A stretch of 64,000 bases of DNA. Origin: Apiospora phragmitis. Lineage: Eukaryota > Ascomycota > Sordariomycetes > Amphisphaeriales > Apiosporaceae. The translations under genes were made by a program, and so were the position numbers. Below the pieces are notes generated by a model. The model had not been told where the DNA came from. It did not search any database and saw only the letters and a program-made list of their open reading frames with translations. Shown piece by piece: positions 60,625-64,000 of the stretch (positions are counted from its first letter, which is position 1; every line of letters begins with the position of its first letter). The stretch covers positions 2,894,501-2,958,500 of the forward strand of contig JAQQWL010000006.1 in the NCBI GenBank assembly GCA_038363925.1, in the 5' to 3' direction.

Positions 60625-63152
60625 TTTGAAAACACGACGAATGCCAAAGTAAACGTGCGTGTGTGGGGGGTATACGGATGTTGTGGTGGGAGAAAGCTAT
60701 CACTGTCTCGGATCGCGAGTATGGCGTTCCGTTAATTGGCCGGTTGATACAAAACTAAAAAAGGTAGAAGTGTATATATATGGCGGTCAAACAACGGCAG
60801 CGTAGTTGGCTGGCGGTTTGGGGGGGTGTAAAAGAGAAAAGAAGGGAAGGGGGAACAACGTTGATGTTCGGTTGCTATGTCAATGCTGAAGAATGTTGGA
60901 ACGGGCAGGGCCAATGTTCTCCTTTGCGATTTGCTCGTGCTCTCTGGTCTCTGGGGCCCTTGACCTGTCTTTTGGGTTGGACTTGGAGACTTGGGCTTGG
61001 GGGGACTTTGCAGGAGGAAGTAATGGGATTGTAATTGAATGCAATGCACCCGACTTTTGGTGTGACCGTAGAGACGTTGCCGCAACGTTAGTCCGTTCTA
61101 GGCTCTAGCCCGGTAGCGCGATGTGGGCTATTTTTGTGAGTGTACCGGTCTGGGTCTGGGTACTGATCTGGGCTGGTGGTGGGTGGATGTGTGGGTGTCG
61201 CTCCGGTTTGAATGTACCCAAAAACACTTGCAGAGCATAAGGTTCTGTTATGTAAGGAATGATGATGTAGGCCTCCGTATTCGAATTGCGTTCGTCTGCT
61301 GCTTTTCGTCCGTTATGGTGGCGTTGTGCGAGGTACGACGGGCAGACTGGTATTGACTGGGAGGTATGGATGGATGGAGGCGGGAGCGAGAGGTACAGAA
61401 GGCAATAGAGTCTGGTACGTATCCAGTCTTCTTCAGCTGTCAGTCCACGCTAGTTGCGCAACTCCGATATATTTAACACTTGAGCGGTGTCAGAAACTGG
61501 ACGGAGGATTGGCTGACAACTCTCGATCCAAGCATGTCTGTCTGCTCGGCTCAGCCACCTTGGTCTGGTTCAGTTTCGAATCCAACTCTTATTCAGGCGA
61601 AAAGCGCCGGGCGTACAGTAGCTGTGTTGCTGAATGGCAGCTGGCAGGCTGGGCTCGAATTGCCGCTGTGTAGTAGTCACAAAACCCTGAAACTTGATTG
61701 GCCTATAACGGAGGTAATCTCGTTGGCCTTGGGCTGCACTTTAGAAGCAAGTCGAGATTGGTATTGTTGAAAGCGGAATGCTCAGAGTCTTGAGAAAAAG
61801 TGCGAACGAGGCGGGACGCGATATTGTTACATAGTTCGTCGAGTCATTGTGCTGCGCTGGCATACACAACAAACATTGTTTTCCTCCTGCTTGCGTACCT
61901 ATCACCGACTTTCCAGGACCCTGGATCAGACTGGATCGTGTTGGGATCGTGTGGTAGTTTTGATCCACAAGTCCAGACCGGCAATTTACTGTCCCTTGGC
62001 TGCTGGAGGAGTCGTTGAAACATCCTTGACCTCTTAATTCCTGGATAACCCGAAGATGGGAATCGTTTCTCCCCGTGCCCTATCCTGGCGTGTCCCTCCT
62101 ATTCTGGAACCCAAGTGGAATCATCACACAGACACTATAGCAATGTTATATTACACCCTGAGCAGCAATCTCCATGTTCATGCCTCACCCTGTACTTGCC
62201 TAGCGCCCCATCACGTGAATTCATGACCCCACATATCCTGTCTCCTGAGCTACCCTACTTGCGAGTTCACTGGCAAGCTCACCCAAGAGTCTCCAACTCA
62301 GATGGAATCTGCCCCCGGCAGACATGCCCCAACTGTTCATGTATGTAGGCTGTCTCCTGTATGTAATAGATGGGGGCATCGGAGTCTGGAATTGTTCAAT
62401 GATCGTTGCTCAGTGGCGGTATCCGTAGTAATAGTGGGATATGACCAAAAAGGAGCGTTTACATACATGTACATGACCTTGAGTTTAGGTTCCGCTCGGA
62501 TCACTGCGAGCAGCCAGTAACGGATAGCTGGCGGCGATGAGGGAGCTGGCGTCGGAACATTTATGTTTCACGTATTGCTTTTGAATATACATCGAATATC
62601 TTTCCTACCTTGATTGCTAACTACAGCCCGTAAATGGATCGTCCGACTGTATTAATCAGGTATTCGGACGGCGAGAGTCTGCGCCGCGTGGGACCTGGGA
62701 CCCTTTGTCACCCAAGTTCCAGCATATACCGAAGTATCCTACCTTCTCCATATTACTGGCTGCAGTTGGCAAAAGGAGATAAACTCCTCCGCACCAGAAA
62801 AGTTGCCGAGGTCTACGGCGTGCACGAAATTGTTCCTGAGGGTCAAAAGCCGAATTCCTATCACCACAGACTAGATATTAGCATAAACCCAGGCACATTA
62901 AGGAGTACAGCATAAAACTTCATTTGGTTATCACTTTGTATCATTTGCTGACAACAGGAGCATTGTCCAGTTCGACGCTCGGTATCAGATTGTGACTAAC
63001 TACTCGAGATGCATCCTAGACGTAGGAGATCGTAAAGCCTTGCAAAACTGCAAGCATATAATTTTGGCCCCTTTGACCGGTTGGCATGAGGGCATGACTT
63101 TTAACCCAGACCGTAACCCTAACGCCGATGAATATACACATTGTCGTCAAAT
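60625..63152. other. 2.5-kb spacer, no supportable gene
   Basis: Upstream region of the coiled-coil gene and 3' flank of RPL30. Open frames are short (93 residues at most around 62.6-62.9 kb) and have no recognisable family features. No RNA gene or repeat was found. Confidence 0.5.
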
Positions 63153-63786
63153 CTAAGACTGCTGGTCGGCCAGAATATCGGAGTCACCGGCATCCAGAAT
63201 AGCCATGGTCGAGCAGCGGAAAAGCTTTCCGCAGGCAGTACCAAGCTCAATCTGTTCGAAGAATGGTTTGTTAGCCGACTATTTACCCTCCAAAGTCTAC
63301 AAGAGACTTTTTCGCTGGGTTCATGCAGCGAGGCTTGTGTAGCCCGCATAGCATGGAAGACTGGGAGAAGTAGCATAGGCTATCACCCACGACTATACCC
63401 GAAGAAGTGTATTGTACTTACGTTGGAGCCAGCAAAGTGGTGCACGGGGACCTTGGACAACATAGAGTAGTCTATCCAGCTTCATTAGCATGTTTTCTTC
63501 CCGACGCTGCCATCACGGCTTCTTTGGGGATCGCATACACTCGAGTTCCGACTTGCGGAGAGGGGGGGTGTTGCCGGCGATGATGACCAGCTTGGCCTTG
63601 CCGGTGCGGAGAGTCTTCAGGGTGCTCTTGTAGCCAAGAGTGACTGGAAGGTGGAAGTCAGTTATGCAAATTCATCATAACGAGTTTTGTGTGCGGCGTG
63701 GTTCTCTTACCCTTTCCGGACTTGATGACCAGCGCCAACTGCGAGCTCAAGGAGTTCGAGTCCTTCTTGTTCTTCTTGATGGCCAT
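63153..63786 (-). CDS. RPL30: 60S ribosomal protein L30 (eL30), four exons
   Basis: Component of the large ribosomal subunit. Exons 63786-63711, 63643-63539, 63471-63422 and 63251-63153, each bounded by GT-AG and all in phase; 109 residues. Sequence marks in order: [79 protein letters not shown] and [14 protein letters not shown]. These are the typical eL30 RNA-binding fold residues. Length and content match the family; no frame faults. The small exons hide it from simple reading-frame scans. Yeast L30 represses splicing of its own transcript by binding a kink-turn; I cannot tell whether that holds here. The upstream flank carries a direct repeat that may be a promoter element. Confidence 0.95.
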
Positions 63787-64000
63787 TGCGACAGTTGGTG
63801 ACTTGACTGACTTGGTGTGTGGTGAATAATTCTTGTCGTTGCTGAAGATCAAGCTGGACTGGGCAATCCGAGTCGTGAAAATCGAGTCGTGATAAAACCA
63901 GGTCGGAAAAAAGTCCACTTAGGGTCGGGGCGTGGGTACCAAAATTCGGGCAAAGGGTAAGAGCAGCCCTAAGTCTCCACTAAGTCTCACTGTGGTGCAG
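63787..64000 (-). promoter_or_regulatory. RPL30 upstream region with repeated CGAGTCGTGA element
   Basis: Upstream flank of a ribosomal protein gene. The decamer cgagtcgtga occurs twice (63869-63878 and 63883-63892, spacing 14 bp), about 85-105 bp before the RPL30 start. A second repeated motif, ctaagtct/actaagtct, lies at about 63969-63989. Both are candidate promoter elements by position only. Confidence 0.5.

Noticed and set aside
62634..62915. 93-codon plus-strand frame near the right end
   Set aside because: Short, no family features, in spacer sequence; cannot be told from chance.
63252..63421. Possible snoRNA in RPL30 intron 3
   Set aside because: No proper C box (RTGATGA) and D box (CTGA) pair flanked by a terminal stem.

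Overview
The window looks like nuclear DNA of a filamentous ascomycete (Pezizomycotina, probably a Sordariomycete). The evidence is short GT-AG introns, some with a TACTAAT-type branch site; about one gene per 4 kb with long gene-free spacers; and fungus-specific families (AXL2, VAC7, Asp f 7-like, DUF3433, FLC/TRP-like, MUG65/Pex24-type, 'calcofluor white hypersensitive' small protein). I see no bacterial operons, CRISPR array, rRNA, convincing tRNA, transposon or secondary-metabolite cluster.

Layout, left to right: a mitochondrial-type PPR protein (-, 0.8-3.0 kb); a seven-exon PP2C phosphatase (-, 4.0-6.0 kb); an AXL2-like cadherin-fold membrane protein (-, 9.0-12.1 kb) divergent from an EFM6-type lysine methyltransferase (+, 12.8-13.8 kb); a secreted Asp f 7-like double-psi beta-barrel protein (+, 15.8-16.7 kb); a DUF3433 multi-spanning membrane protein (+, 20.5-23.0 kb); an FLC/TRP-like membrane protein (+, 27.6-29.9 kb); CCZ1 (+, 31.9-34.6 kb); a DUG1-type M20 metallodipeptidase (+, 35.4/35.6-37.1 kb); a small three-exon membrane-anchored protein (-, 37.5-38.1 kb); a MUG65/Pex24-type dysferlin-domain protein (+, 39.5-41.0 kb); a twelve-exon DIM1 rRNA dimethylase (-, 42.0-44.0 kb) divergent from PRP6 (+, 44.6-47.4 kb); VAC7 (-, 48.6-51.6 kb); a 7-kb spacer without a supportable gene; a two-exon coiled-coil protein (-, 58.6-60.6 kb); and a four-exon RPL30 gene (-, 63.2-63.8 kb).

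Functionally this is an ordinary housekeeping stretch. CCZ1 and VAC7 both belong to endolysosomal/vacuolar membrane biology. AXL2, FLC and the Asp f 7-like protein are surface or wall related. DIM1, PRP6, RPL30 and EFM6 serve ribosome, splicing and translation functions. The genes are not a biosynthetic cluster and show no shared operon logic.

The most striking signal is technical or evolutionary. Nine of the sixteen genes, including the normally essential DIM1, are broken by single-base indels, mostly in short G/C runs, and in each case the next exon segment continues in another frame with family-like sequence. A tenth gene (FLC-like) has one in-frame TAA inside a conserved stretch. Six genes (PPR, Asp f 7-like, DUF3433, DUG1, PRP6, RPL30) read cleanly. 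The simplest explanation is residual consensus error in the assembly, not mass pseudogenisation. I did not find a convincing undescribed biological system here.
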